Of a stretch of 32,296 nucleotides of DNA, positions 23,107 through 31,608 are shown piece by piece. The notes beneath the pieces are model-generated. The model was not told the DNA's origin and did not search any database. It saw nothing but the letters and a program-made list of their open reading frames with translations. Position 1 is the stretch's first letter. The number at the start of each line of letters is the position of its first letter. The translations under genes were made by a program, and so were the position numbers. This DNA comes from Candidatus Dormiibacter inghamiae (GTDB taxonomy: Bacteria > Chloroflexota > Dormibacteria > Dormibacterales > Dormibacteraceae), in the NCBI GenBank assembly GCA_016464825.1, contig JAEKNQ010000001.1:1-32296 (forward strand), read 5' to 3'.

Positions 23107-23558
23107 TAGGCATCGCCCTCGCCGCTGGCCAGGCGGTCATGGCCGTGCTGGTGCTTGCCGGGTTTCTTCGGCGGTCGCAGAGGTCGCCGAACCGGCTGGT
23201 CAAGGTTGACAGGGCTGCCGTCTCGGTGCTGGTGCCGGTCCTGGACGAGGAGCTGCGGCTCACTGCCTGCCTCCAAGGGCTTTGCCGCCTCGCTCCGGAG
23301 GTGAGCGAGATCCTGGTTCTGGACGGCGGTTCTCGGGATGGCACTGTAACGCTGGCGGAGCGCTATGCGGCAGCAGAACCGAAGTTCCGGGTGGCCCAGG
23401 TGGGCGTGCCGCCGCCAGGCTGGAACGGCAAGGCCTGGAACCTGGAGGCAGGCCGCCGGCTGGCGACGGGCACTCATCTTCTCACAGTGGACACCGACGT
23501 CCGGCTGAGGCCTGGCGCGCTTCCCTTACTTCTGTCGCAGGCGCAGCGTTCAGGGCTA
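23103..23558 (+). pseudogene. GT2 glycosyltransferase, 5' part, interrupted by an IS element
   Basis: The first 152 codons of a membrane-associated family 2 glycosyltransferase: an N-terminal hydrophobic anchor, then VSVLVPVLDEELRL, EILVLDGGSRDGT and TVDTDVRLRPGAL (the D-x-D of the nucleotide-sugar site). The TTG start at 23103 overlaps the isomerase stop. The frame runs to CTA at 23556-23558, where the IS630-like element is inserted at TA. The 3' part resumes at 25545; joining the two with one TA copy gives an uninterrupted protein of 370 residues. The position in the cluster suggests a carotenoid or other isoprenoid glycosyltransferase. As it stands it is truncated and read into the element's sequence. 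Confidence 0.88.
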
Positions 23559-24638
23559 ATGGTGTGTCGCGGATTTGATGATCCGGTCCAGGGTGGCTTG
23601 TCCGCGGGCGACTTTGTCGAGGATCTCTCGGCGGGTTTGGTCCAGACGAAGGGCTCGGGGTTGTCGTTCCAGTGGGAGACCCCAGCGGTCGATCCGGGTT
23701 TCGAGTTCGGCGACGGAGGTGAAGCTGGTGTTGGTCAAGGCTTTGCGGCTGAGCACGGAGAACCAGCACTCGACGAGGTTGAGCCATGACCAGCTGGTCG
23801 GGGTGAAGTGCAGGTGCCAGCGGCGGCGTTTCTTGTGGGCTAGCCAGTCACGGACAGGCTGGCTCTTGTGAACCGACAGGTTGTCCAAGATGACGTGCAG
23901 CTCCAGGTCGGGGTCGACGTGCATGTCGATCCAGCGGAAGAACGCCAGCACGTCACGGCCGGTGTGGGAGCGGCGGGTGTCGTGCAGCACCTCCCCGGAG
24001 CCCACGTTCAGCGCGGCGAACAGGTCCAGGGCGCCGTTTCTCTTGTAGTCGTGGGTCGTCGTCCCGGCCCGCCCCGGCACCATCGGCAGGGATGGCTGGG
24101 TGCGGTCCTGAGCCTGGACCTGGGTTTTCTCGTCGAAACAGAACACCGCTGCGGCAGCCGGTGGGTTCACGTACAGGCCGACCACGTCACGCAGCTTCGA
24201 CTCGAAGCTCGGGTCTGTGGACAGCTTGAAGGTCTCCACCTTCCATGGCCGGATCCGCCGTGCCTGCCATATCCGGGCCACCGTGTCCTTGCCGATCCCG
24301 TACCGGGCCGCCATCGACCTCGTCGACCAGCACGCAGAGCCGTCCTCGGGCACCGTGTGCAACGTGTCATGCACGATCGCTTCCGCAACATCGTCGCCGA
24401 GCACAACAGGGCGGCCACGCCCCGCCCGGATGCGCCCCACCGCAGCGGTTCCCTCCGCGGCGTACCGGCTACGCCACCGACGGACAGACTTCGGCGTGGA
24501 CGCGCACCGACGAGCGATCTCGGCGTTCGAAACACCGTCCGTGGCCCACAACAACGCCTTGGCCTGGCGCACCTCCCGAAACGGCGCGGTGTGCGAACGA
24601 GCAAGCCGCTCCAGCTCAGCCCGCTGTCCACCCGTCAT
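23556..24638 (-). CDS. IS630-family transposase
   Basis: A DDE transposase of 360 residues. An N-terminal helix-turn-helix (VSNAEIARRCASTPKSVRRW) and a second one (RSMAARYGIGKDTVARIW) precede the catalytic core: Asp in VFCFDEKTQVQ, Asp in LHVILDNLSVHKS and Glu in LNLVECWFSVLSRKAL. The ATG at 24638 was used; a TTG two codons earlier is possible. Near the C-terminus the residues after DRW read GLPLERQPRALRLDQT, unlike the family. The neighbouring frame there gives VSHWNDNPEPFVWTKPA, the expected family sequence, so an extra base near 23681 and a lost base near 23628 shift about 17 codons and then correct the frame. Activity is uncertain. Confidence 0.9.
   Translation of the reverse strand: MTGGQRAELERLARSHTAPFREVRQAKALLWATDGVSNAEIARRCASTPKSVRRWRSRYAAEGTAAVGRIRAGRGRPVVLGDDVAEAIVHDTLHTVPEDGSACWSTRSMAARYGIGKDTVARIWQARRIRPWKVETFKLSTDPSFESKLRDVVGLYVNPPAAAAVFCFDEKTQVQAQDRTQPSLPMVPGRAGTTTHDYKRNGALDLFAALNVGSGEVLHDTRRSHTGRDVLAFFRWIDMHVDPDLELHVILDNLSVHKSQPVRDWLAHKKRRRWHLHFTPTSWSWLNLVECWFSVLSRKALTNTSFTSVAELETRIDRWGLPLERQPRALRLDQTRREILDKVARGQATLDRIIKSATHH
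23559..23570 (+). repeat. left terminal inverted repeat of the IS630-like unit
   Basis: ATGGTGTGTCGC, directly inside the target TA. The transposase stop codon (TAG, minus strand) is completed by this target TA plus the neighbouring host base. Confidence 0.8.
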
Positions 24639-24738
24639 CTCCAAAGCCCAGCCGCAGCCACCATCCCGCCCACACTACAACAGATCACTATTTAAGCGAC
24701 ATATCGCCGGTGTACCCCATCGGCGCTACTCTTGCGAA

Positions 24739-25287
<549 letters not shown>

Positions 25288-25346
25288 CCTTCGGGCTTGC
25301 TAGCCCGAGCCGGCTGCATCATGGAGCCCTGGTTCGCGGCTCTTGC

Positions 25347-25542
25347 GCGCCCCACCGCAGCGGTTCCCTCCGCGGCGGCCCACAACAACGCCTTGGCCTA
25401 GCGCACTTCCCGAGCCGGCGCGGTGTGCGAACGAGCAAGTCCCTCCAGCTCAACCCGCTGCCCACCCGTCATCTCCAAAGCCCCAGCCCCAGTCACCATC
25501 CTGCCCACACTACGACAGATCACTATCTAAGCGACACACCAC
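25347..25542 (-). pseudogene. relic of a second IS630 right end with transposase N-terminal codons
   Basis: This stretch repeats the transposase start and right end found at 24432-24707, roughly nine in ten bases alike by eye. It begins at GCGCCCCACCGC, lacks 81 bases matching 24463-24543 (an exact 27 codons), and carries a stop codon in the transposase frame (CTA at 25398-25400). It still reads EGTAAVGR on the minus strand. It keeps the intact outer terminal repeat, so it seems to supply the working right end of the unit although it cannot encode a transposase. Confidence 0.75.
25531..25542 (-). repeat. right terminal inverted repeat of the IS630-like unit
   Basis: GCGACACACCAC on the plus strand, whose complement GTGGTGTGTCGC matches the left end at 11 of 12 positions. 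TA follows at 25543-25544. The inner copy near 24696-24707 shares only GCGACA and then diverges. Confidence 0.8.
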
Positions 25543-25544
25543 TA

Positions 25545-26201
25545 GCCTCCACCAGCCTGGCCACCAGGCAGGAGGTGCCGGGCCTCCGGCTGGGAGCGCT
25601 GCACCCAGCGCTGCTGACAACTTACATCTACAGACAGGGTCGGCCCGGACGGATCAGCGTGACGCCGCAGCGAGCGGAGGCCAGCGGCCAGTGCCAACTG
25701 CTGGAGGCTGGCGCGCTGAGCGAGATCGGGGGCTTCAGCCGGGTTCGCGCATCGACCTGCGAGGACGTCAGCCTGGCGCGCGAGTTGACCGCCGCGGGCT
25801 ACGCAGTCGGACTGTTTGAGGGCGGAGGGGCGGCCACGACCCGGATGCACGAGAGCTTTGGCGAAGCGTGGCGCGGGATGCCGCGCTCGCTCACGCTAAG
25901 GGATCGCTTCTGGAGCTGGCGGGACTGGCCGGAGCTGGCGGGTGCGCTGCTGACCCAGGCGCTTCCCCTTCCACTCTGCCTGTTGACCGGCCGGCGGCGA
26001 GGCGCACTCCGGTCGGTGAACCTGGCCCTGCTCGTGATGCGGCTGGGCGTGCTCGTGGGCACTCGGCGCGCGTATGCGAGCATCAGGTGGACCTATGGGC
26101 TTTCACTGCTCGCCGACATCCCGGCAGCTCAGACACTGACGGCCAGTGCCGTGCGCCGTAAGCACACCTGGCGTGGCCGGCGGCTGGTGATCGACCGCTA
26201 A
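25545..26201 (+). pseudogene. GT2 glycosyltransferase, 3' part
   Basis: The last 218 codons of the interrupted glycosyltransferase. The sequence resumes as ASTSLATRQEVPG in the same frame as the 5' part, then CQLLEAGALSEIGGF and a CEDVSLARELTAAGY segment (the acceptor-site E-D of GT2 enzymes), and ends with hydrophobic membrane segments and RRLVIDR. No start codon with a ribosome-binding site lies at the break, so it is probably not expressed alone. A spurious longer frame begins within the IS relic at 25425. Together with 23103-23558 it forms a 370-residue protein if the element is removed. Confidence 0.88.
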
Positions 26202-26212
26202 TTTCGGCCCGC

Positions 26213-26899
26213 CTAGATTGTCCCCGCGGTTAGACGGACTGAGCGCAACACGGTTTTGGCCAGGTCTCGGCGGGCACTGGCGCCCAGGACTTCACACTCG
26301 AGCAGTGCACGGGCCGCGGCCGGCTCTCGTTTGCGCAGTTGCAGTGTGTCGGCGGCGCGTCGCACTGGCCACTGCGGATGTGGCCGATCGACCAGCCTCA
26401 ACCCCTGCCCAGCCTCCACCAGCCCAGGCTGCAGCACCCGGAGATACCAGCCGTGCCGGCCGGTTTCGACCACCCTCCCGAGAAGGTCGGGCCGGTTCCA
26501 GCGACGGCTGATCTTGAAGCAGGGACCGCGCGGCTGCGAGACCTGAACGATGGCCTCACCAACCTCGTAAGCATCGCCCAGGCAGACCGAGCGCTCCTCC
26601 TGACCGGCGATGGTGAAGTTCTCGCCGAAACCGCCAGGACCCAGCTGAGTCAAATTCAGCTCCTCCAGCCAGAGCGGGTAATGCTCGGCTGCGTAGCAGA
26701 GCACCGCCATGTCAGGGCCGCCGTGCACCCGAAGATCCGCCTGCTGATCCCCGTCCAGGTGTTCCCAATTGAGCCAGACCGGCCCTTCCACCGACTGCTT
26801 CACGAAGGAAGAGCGCCAGCGCTTGCCCTCGGGCGTCACGCGCCAGGTCGGCCGGCCCACATGCACTGCAGTGAGGCGGCCTGCATCAGTCGAGATCAC
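26213..26899 (-). CDS. MOSC domain protein (YiiM-like)
   Basis: A 228-residue MOSC-domain protein. Typical YiiM-group elements are visible: ADLRVHGGPDMAVLCYAAEHY near residues 54-74, LGPGGFGENFTIAG, then VCLGDAYEVGEAIVQVSQPRGPC with the conserved Cys that binds a molybdenum-bearing group. Related proteins take part in reduction of N-hydroxylated bases through a molybdenum cofactor. A C-terminal helical part follows the beta-barrel, as in YiiM. The GTG at 26899 was chosen, with AGAGAG close upstream. It is convergent with the interrupted glycosyltransferase (11 bases between stops) and diverges from a short hypothetical gene. No electron-transfer partner is in view. Confidence 0.9.
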   Translation of the reverse strand: MISTDAGRLTAVHVGRPTWRVTPEGKRWRSSFVKQSVEGPVWLNWEHLDGDQQADLRVHGGPDMAVLCYAAEHYPLWLEELNLTQLGPGGFGENFTIAGQEERSVCLGDAYEVGEAIVQVSQPRGPCFKISRRWNRPDLLGRVVETGRHGWYLRVLQPGLVEAGQGLRLVDRPHPQWPVRRAADTLQLRKREPAAARALLECEVLGASARRDLAKTVLRSVRLTAGTI

Positions 26900-26966
26900 G
26901 CTCTCTTTGAACCATTTCGGGCGCTGATTCGTTTCACAGTCAATAGACGTAGGAGGTTCGCTAGCG

Positions 26967-27161
26967 ATGAATCAGCAACCCAGCTCACGATCCAGCAATG
27001 ACAAGGCCGCGGACCCCCGCGCCGGCCCCCAGGCGCCAGACCTGGACAGCCAGTTCGAGGAGATGCTCCACCAGATCTGGTCCTCTGAGGCGGAGTGGCG
27101 ATTCGACGACCGGATCGATCTGGCGGTCAAGTTCCGGAGACAGCCACTGAAGCCCAGCTGA
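26967..27161 (+). CDS. short hypothetical protein (64 residues)
   Basis: A small frame starting at an ATG with a perfect AGGAGG (26951-26956) ten bases upstream, better than most genes here, which is the main reason to accept it. The first 28 residues are Ser/Pro/Ala-rich and probably disordered; the rest (SQFEEMLHQIWSSEAEWRFD and on) looks like an amphipathic, acidic helical segment. No domain is recognised and no function is proposed. It is divergent from the MOSC gene and convergent with the indolepyruvate oxidoreductase gene, ending 39 bases before that gene's stop. Frames on the opposite strand overlap it but lack a ribosome-binding site. Confidence 0.5.
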   Translation: MNQQPSSRSSNDKAADPRAGPQAPDLDSQFEEMLHQIWSSEAEWRFDDRIDLAVKFRRQPLKPS

Positions 27162-27200
27162 GCCAAAACCTGAGCAGGCCTTCAGCTCCACCTCAACGGC

Positions 27201-30200
27201 TCAGGCGGTCGCCGCCACCTCCTGCAGCTCCCCGCGCTTCCGCTCGACATGCTTTCGGACCATGTCGGCGTTGCGCTGCTTGATCTGCTCATAGCCGCGG
27301 ATCCGATCCGGCGTCGCCGCCAACTGCACAGCCGTCCCGTGATTCGCCGGCGTGAGGTTGGCGCAGATCTCGTCCAGCAGCTCCTCATACCAGCTGATGA
27401 GAGCCCGTTCCAGACGCCGGATCTCGCTCCGCGCGAACGGGTCCCAGGCGGTGCCGCGGAGCCGCCGGAGCGGGATCAGAGTCTGCAGGATGGGCCGGAA
27501 CCAGCCCCCCAGTTCCAGCTTCCGCTTCAAACCGCGGTCGCGGAGAAACGGCGGGTGCAGGTTGTAGCGGACCTTGGGCTTGTCGAAGGTCTCCTGGACT
27601 CGCAGCTCCCACTCGTGCTTCAGCAGCAGTCGGGCGACCTCGTACTCGTCCTTGTAGGCCATGAGCTTGTAGAGGTGACGGACCGCTTGAGTGGCGAGCT
27701 CCTCATTGCCCGGCAGCACCTGCTGTTCGGCCGCGTGCACCTCCAGTACCCGAGCCAGATAGCGGCAGGCATAAGCGACGTCCTGATAGCCGATCAGTTC
27801 CCCCAAGCGATACGCCAGCGCGCGGCGCAGATCCTCGCTCAAGCCGGCCCGGCCCGCGTCGACCAGCATCTCCTGGTAAGCCCCCCCCAGGTCGCCGAGC
27901 CGCTGCAGGTACTGCTTACGCACTTCCTCATAGCGCAGCGGCGGCGTCGAGAGAGCGCGCCTGACCGCCGCCGGGTCGTACCGATAGAGCCGGCCGTAGC
28001 GGAAGGCCTGGAGGTTGCGGTCGACCGCCACCCCGTTCAGCCGGATCGCCTCCTCCAGATCGGCAAAGGCGACAGGCAGCACGCTTGACTGATAGGCAAC
28101 GCCGAGCATGAAGGTGTTGGTGAGCATCTGGTCACCGAAGAGCGCTTCAGCAGTCTTGCCGGCGTCGATCCAGACGTTCCGCTCTGGCTGGCTCCACTGG
28201 TCGATGGCGCGCTCCAGCGCGCTCTTGCCAGGGAGCAGGATGTCCACGTGGCGCACTGTCTCCGCGGTCGGTTGCAGGGAAGAGTCGGCCACCACCATAG
28301 TGCGGCCGGGCGCCATCCGATCGGCGTTGAGGGGCGCCACGACGCCCAGCGCGTCGAGGCCGAGCATCAGGTCCGCCCCGGCCACGCCCACCCGGTTGGA
28401 GCGGTAGGGATCCTGCTGCCCGGGCAGGATGACCAGGGAGGAAAGCACAGCGCCTCCCTTCTGCGCCAGCCCTGTCTGGTCCAGCGCGTGCACAGCTTTC
28501 CCCCCCAGCATGGCGGCGACCGCCAGCACCTGGTTGGTGGTGACGACGCCAGTACCGCCGATGCCCGGCATGTAGACGCGATAACCGTCAGGCGGCACGC
28601 TCGGCTTGCCAGCAGGCTCCGGCAGCTTGTCCAGACTCAGCTCGGGCACGGGCTTGCGCACCACGCCGCCCTCTGAGATGACCGTCAGGAAGCTGGGGCA
28701 GTCGCCCCTGGAGCACGAGTAGTCCTTGTTGCAGGACGACTGGTGGATCTGCGTCTTGCGGCCGAACTCGGTCTCGATCGGCTGCACCGACATGCAGTTG
28801 GAGATGTCACCGCAGTCTCCGCAGCCCTCGCAGACGTCCTCGTTGATGAAGATGAACTTGGTGGGCTGCGGCTGCTTGCCGCGCTTGCGCGCCCGCCGCT
28901 TCTCGGCCGCGCACTCCTGATCGAAGACCAGCACAGTGACGCCGGGAGTGCCCCGCAGCTCGCGCACAGCATCCTCGTACCGCTCCCTGGGAAAGAGCTT
29001 GGCGTTGCCCGCCAGTCTGGCTGCCAGCCAGCGATCCGGATCCTCGCTCACCACAATCGTGCGCCTGACGCCCTCCGACTCCAGGTAGCGGGTGAGTGTC
29101 GGCACGTCGCTGGCGCCCGTGGCCTGCTGCCCGCCTGTCATGGCGACGTGCCCGTTGTAGAGGAGCTTGAAAGTGATGTTCACGCCGGCCGCCACGCAGG
29201 CGCGGACGGACTGGGAGGCGGAGTGGAAGAAGGTCCCGTCGCCGACGTTCTGGAGGAAGTGCTCGGTCTCGACGAAGGGCGACAGACCGATGAAAGCGGA
29301 GCCCTCCGCGCCCATGGGTGCCGCGTTGATCGTGCGCCGCTCGGGCTGGCTCATCATCGGCGCCATGCCGTGACAGCCGATGCCACCCCCCACCAGCTCG
29401 CCGTCGAGCGAGACTGTCGAGCGGCTGTGCGGGCAGCCGGGGCAGTAGTTGGGCAGCCGGCGCAGGAAGGCGTCATAGGACCGGCCCCGGACCTCCCCAA
29501 TGGCGCTCAGGCGGCGCGAGACCGGCTCTCCACCGCCCAGCTCGAGCAGGCGCGGACCGATTCGCTCCGCCACCAGATCCGCGTCAAGTTCGCCGAAGTA
29601 GGGGAACCAGTGCTGCCCCTCCGCGTTCAGCTTGCCCAGCACATGCGGGCGCTTGGGCAGGTCGTAGAGCAGGTTGCGGACCTGGCCCTCGACCAGATCT
29701 CGCTTCTCCTCGATGACCACTATCTCCTGCAGGCCTCCCGCGAATTCACGCACCACCTGGGGGTCGAGCGGGTAGGGCATGCCGACCTTGAGCACCCGCA
29801 CTCCCAGCCGCTGCAGCGCGGATTCGTCCAGACCCAGGTCCAGCAACGCCTGGCGGAGGTCGGAAAAGGACTTGCCCGACGCGACCAGACCCAAGCGATC
29901 CCGCCGGCCCCTGACAGTGATTCGGTTCAGCTGGTTGGCGCGGGCGTAGGCCTGGGCCGCCGGGAAGCGCTCCTCGAAGAGGTGTCTCTCCATCTCGATC
30001 GACCCGGGGGCGAAGAAGAGAAAGGAGTTGGGCTTCTGGAAGTCACCGAGATCAGGGATGACTACCTGCGGCTCGGCCGGGCTAAGATCGACAGTGGCGC
30101 CCCCGTCACAGAGGTTGGTCACACACTTGAGCGCGGGCCAGAGCCCTGTCAGGCGGGAGAGCGCGATCCCGTGGAGGCCCAGCTCTAGCAGCTCCGAGAC

Positions 30201-30719
30201 GGAGGCCGGTGCCAAGACAGGCATGCCGCAGGCGACGAAGTCCCATTCGGAAGCGTTGGGCAGGGTCGAGCTCTTGGCCTGAGGGTCGTCGGCCGCCAGG
30301 GCCAGCAGCCCTGAGTGACGCGGACCGCCGCCCAAGTTAGCGTGCTTGAAGATGTCCAGGCAGCGGTCGACGCCAGGGCTCTTGCCGTACCAGATGCCAG
30401 TGACTCCGTCGTAAGCGGAATCGAAGACCTCAGTCATCTGGCTGCCCCAGACGACTGTGGCGGCCAGCTCCTCGTTCAATCCCGGCCGGAGATGAATGTC
30501 CAGCGGTTCCAGGTGCTTTTTGGCTCGGGCCAGTTCCAGGTCGTAACCACCCAATGGCGAGCCGGGATAGCCGCTGATCATGATGCCTGTCCTGAGCCCT
30601 GCCGCGCGATCGCGCTGAGCTTGGATCATCGGCAGCCGGACCAGCGCCTGGACGCCTGTCATGAACGCGCGACCCGTCTCGAGGGTGTATTTGTCCTCCA
30701 GCGAGACAGGCTTTAGCAA
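27201..30719 (-). CDS. indolepyruvate ferredoxin oxidoreductase, fused form
   Basis: A 1,172-residue fused 2-oxoacid:ferredoxin oxidoreductase that converts aryl pyruvates (from Trp, Phe, Tyr) to arylacetyl-CoA and CO2 with thiamine diphosphate and iron-sulfur clusters. Domains in order: an IorA-like pyrimidine-binding part (GIMISGYPGSPLGGYD near residue 45), the thiamine diphosphate domain (CPGCPHSRS and GGIGCHGMAP, about 440-480), a cluster-binding segment (NEDVCEGCGDCGDISNC, then SSCNKDYSCSRGDCPSF, about 625-680), and an IorB-like gamma domain (MPGIGGTGVVTTNQVL, TGLAQKGGAV, about 720-770). Length and order match the aerobic fused form found in actinobacteria and proteobacteria. The start is a TTG at 30719 giving MLKPVSLEDKYTLETG. 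It stands alone, with no phenylacetate genes nearby. Confidence 0.93.
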   Translation of the reverse strand: MLKPVSLEDKYTLETGRAFMTGVQALVRLPMIQAQRDRAAGLRTGIMISGYPGSPLGGYDLELARAKKHLEPLDIHLRPGLNEELAATVVWGSQMTEVFDSAYDGVTGIWYGKSPGVDRCLDIFKHANLGGGPRHSGLLALAADDPQAKSSTLPNASEWDFVACGMPVLAPASVSELLELGLHGIALSRLTGLWPALKCVTNLCDGGATVDLSPAEPQVVIPDLGDFQKPNSFLFFAPGSIEMERHLFEERFPAAQAYARANQLNRITVRGRRDRLGLVASGKSFSDLRQALLDLGLDESALQRLGVRVLKVGMPYPLDPQVVREFAGGLQEIVVIEEKRDLVEGQVRNLLYDLPKRPHVLGKLNAEGQHWFPYFGELDADLVAERIGPRLLELGGGEPVSRRLSAIGEVRGRSYDAFLRRLPNYCPGCPHSRSTVSLDGELVGGGIGCHGMAPMMSQPERRTINAAPMGAEGSAFIGLSPFVETEHFLQNVGDGTFFHSASQSVRACVAAGVNITFKLLYNGHVAMTGGQQATGASDVPTLTRYLESEGVRRTIVVSEDPDRWLAARLAGNAKLFPRERYEDAVRELRGTPGVTVLVFDQECAAEKRRARKRGKQPQPTKFIFINEDVCEGCGDCGDISNCMSVQPIETEFGRKTQIHQSSCNKDYSCSRGDCPSFLTVISEGGVVRKPVPELSLDKLPEPAGKPSVPPDGYRVYMPGIGGTGVVTTNQVLAVAAMLGGKAVHALDQTGLAQKGGAVLSSLVILPGQQDPYRSNRVGVAGADLMLGLDALGVVAPLNADRMAPGRTMVVADSSLQPTAETVRHVDILLPGKSALERAIDQWSQPERNVWIDAGKTAEALFGDQMLTNTFMLGVAYQSSVLPVAFADLEEAIRLNGVAVDRNLQAFRYGRLYRYDPAAVRRALSTPPLRYEEVRKQYLQRLGDLGGAYQEMLVDAGRAGLSEDLRRALAYRLGELIGYQDVAYACRYLARVLEVHAAEQQVLPGNEELATQAVRHLYKLMAYKDEYEVARLLLKHEWELRVQETFDKPKVRYNLHPPFLRDRGLKRKLELGGWFRPILQTLIPLRRLRGTAWDPFARSEIRRLERALISWYEELLDEICANLTPANHGTAVQLAATPDRIRGYEQIKQRNADMVRKHVERKRGELQEVAATA

Positions 30720-31077
30720 GCGTCCGCCCAGCGGTTCACTATGCGGATTCTAGTTGCCTGCAACTGTCGGGATATTCAGCAGGCCTCATGGCTCCCTTGA
30801 CCGGCGTTCCAGGCCGGCGGCGCCACGATCGCGGGTGGGCCGGATCCTGGCACGCGGGCATCAGCGCCCGGAGGGTGCCCCGTCGATCTGGGGCGTCGGA
30901 TGCTAAACGTCTGGCCGGAACACGCAACTACAGGCAACAGGCTCATCCTGTCGAGGCCCAACGGCTTAGTTATGCCGTCAGAACGCCACGGCTGGACAAA
31001 GTCACACCGTCCTCCCTTCCCGGGTGCGCGGACTTAGCATCTCCACATACGACGTTGCTGCCGTAGGTTTGTGGGAC
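30720..31077. other. intergenic region between divergent IOR and ECF sigma genes
   Basis: About 360 bases with no convincing gene. It must hold the promoters of both flanking genes. A short palindrome GTTGC-CT-GCAAC lies at 30753-30764 and the octamer GTTGCCTG recurs inverted near 30930-30937. A GGAAC at 30917-30921 resembles an ECF -35 element but I see no matching -10, so no promoter is called. Confidence 0.4.
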
Positions 31078-31608
31078 ATGGCTGAGGTGGCGGGATCACT
31101 CGACTTCGACGATCTCTACCAGCGTTACCGCCTGCCGATTTATCGCTCGATCCGCGGTATTGTCCTGGACGGCGCGGCCGCTGAGGATCTGACTCAGGAA
31201 ACGTTCGAGCGGGCCTTCAAGGCGCAATCTGAGAGCATCACCGCGGCAGGTGCCTGGCTGCACAGGATTGGCATCAACCTAGCGCTCTCCCACCTCCGTC
31301 GCCAGAAGCTGGCACGACTCCTGCCTGTCAAGCTGTTCACCCGCGAGGAAGTGAGCGATTTCGACCGCTCGGAGAACCGCACAGCCGTGAGTCGCGCCCT
31401 CGAGGCGCTCAACCCCAACCAGCGCGCAGTGGTGGTGCTCACCTACTACAGCGATCTCACCCGAGAGGAGGTCAGCCAGTCGCTGGGCATCCCGCCGGGC
31501 ACAGTCGCCTCGCGCTTGACTGCCGCACTCAGGGTCATGCGCGGCGTGATAGGTAAAACGGAAACCGCTCCCGGCGCGTCCTTAGCTTCAGGACCCGACA
31601 ATGGATGA
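31078..31608 (+). CDS. ECF-family RNA polymerase sigma factor
   Basis: A 176-residue ECF sigma factor. Region 2 is FDDLYQRYRLPIYRSIRGIV followed by AAEDLTQETFERAFKA, which binds the -10 element and core enzyme; region 4 is LNPNQRAVVVLTYYSDLTRE and QSLGIPPGTVASRLTAALRV, the -35-reading helix-turn-helix. The ATG at 31078 gives the standard short N-terminus; the frame extends upstream to a GTG at 31024, but those 18 residues do not fit the family. The gene overlaps the next one by eight bases (31601-31608), the normal layout for a sigma factor with a coupled membrane regulator. There is no C-terminal SnoaL-type extension, so control probably comes from that neighbour. Confidence 0.9.
   Translation: MAEVAGSLDFDDLYQRYRLPIYRSIRGIVLDGAAAEDLTQETFERAFKAQSESITAAGAWLHRIGINLALSHLRRQKLARLLPVKLFTREEVSDFDRSENRTAVSRALEALNPNQRAVVVLTYYSDLTREEVSQSLGIPPGTVASRLTAALRVMRGVIGKTETAPGASLASGPDNG

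Noticed and set aside
24217..24738. Upstream extension of the reductase frame through the transposase region
   Set aside because: This part is antisense to the transposase; family similarity begins at MRPLRYSINV (24739).
28743..30188. A 481-codon open frame on the plus strand inside the indolepyruvate oxidoreductase gene
   Set aside because: No recognisable domain, low-complexity composition, and fully antisense to a gene with clear motifs.
30753..30937. Inverted octamers GTTGCCTG and CAGGCAAC in the IOR-sigma gap as an operator pair
   Set aside because: Only eight bases match, about 170 bases apart; chance is a sufficient explanation.
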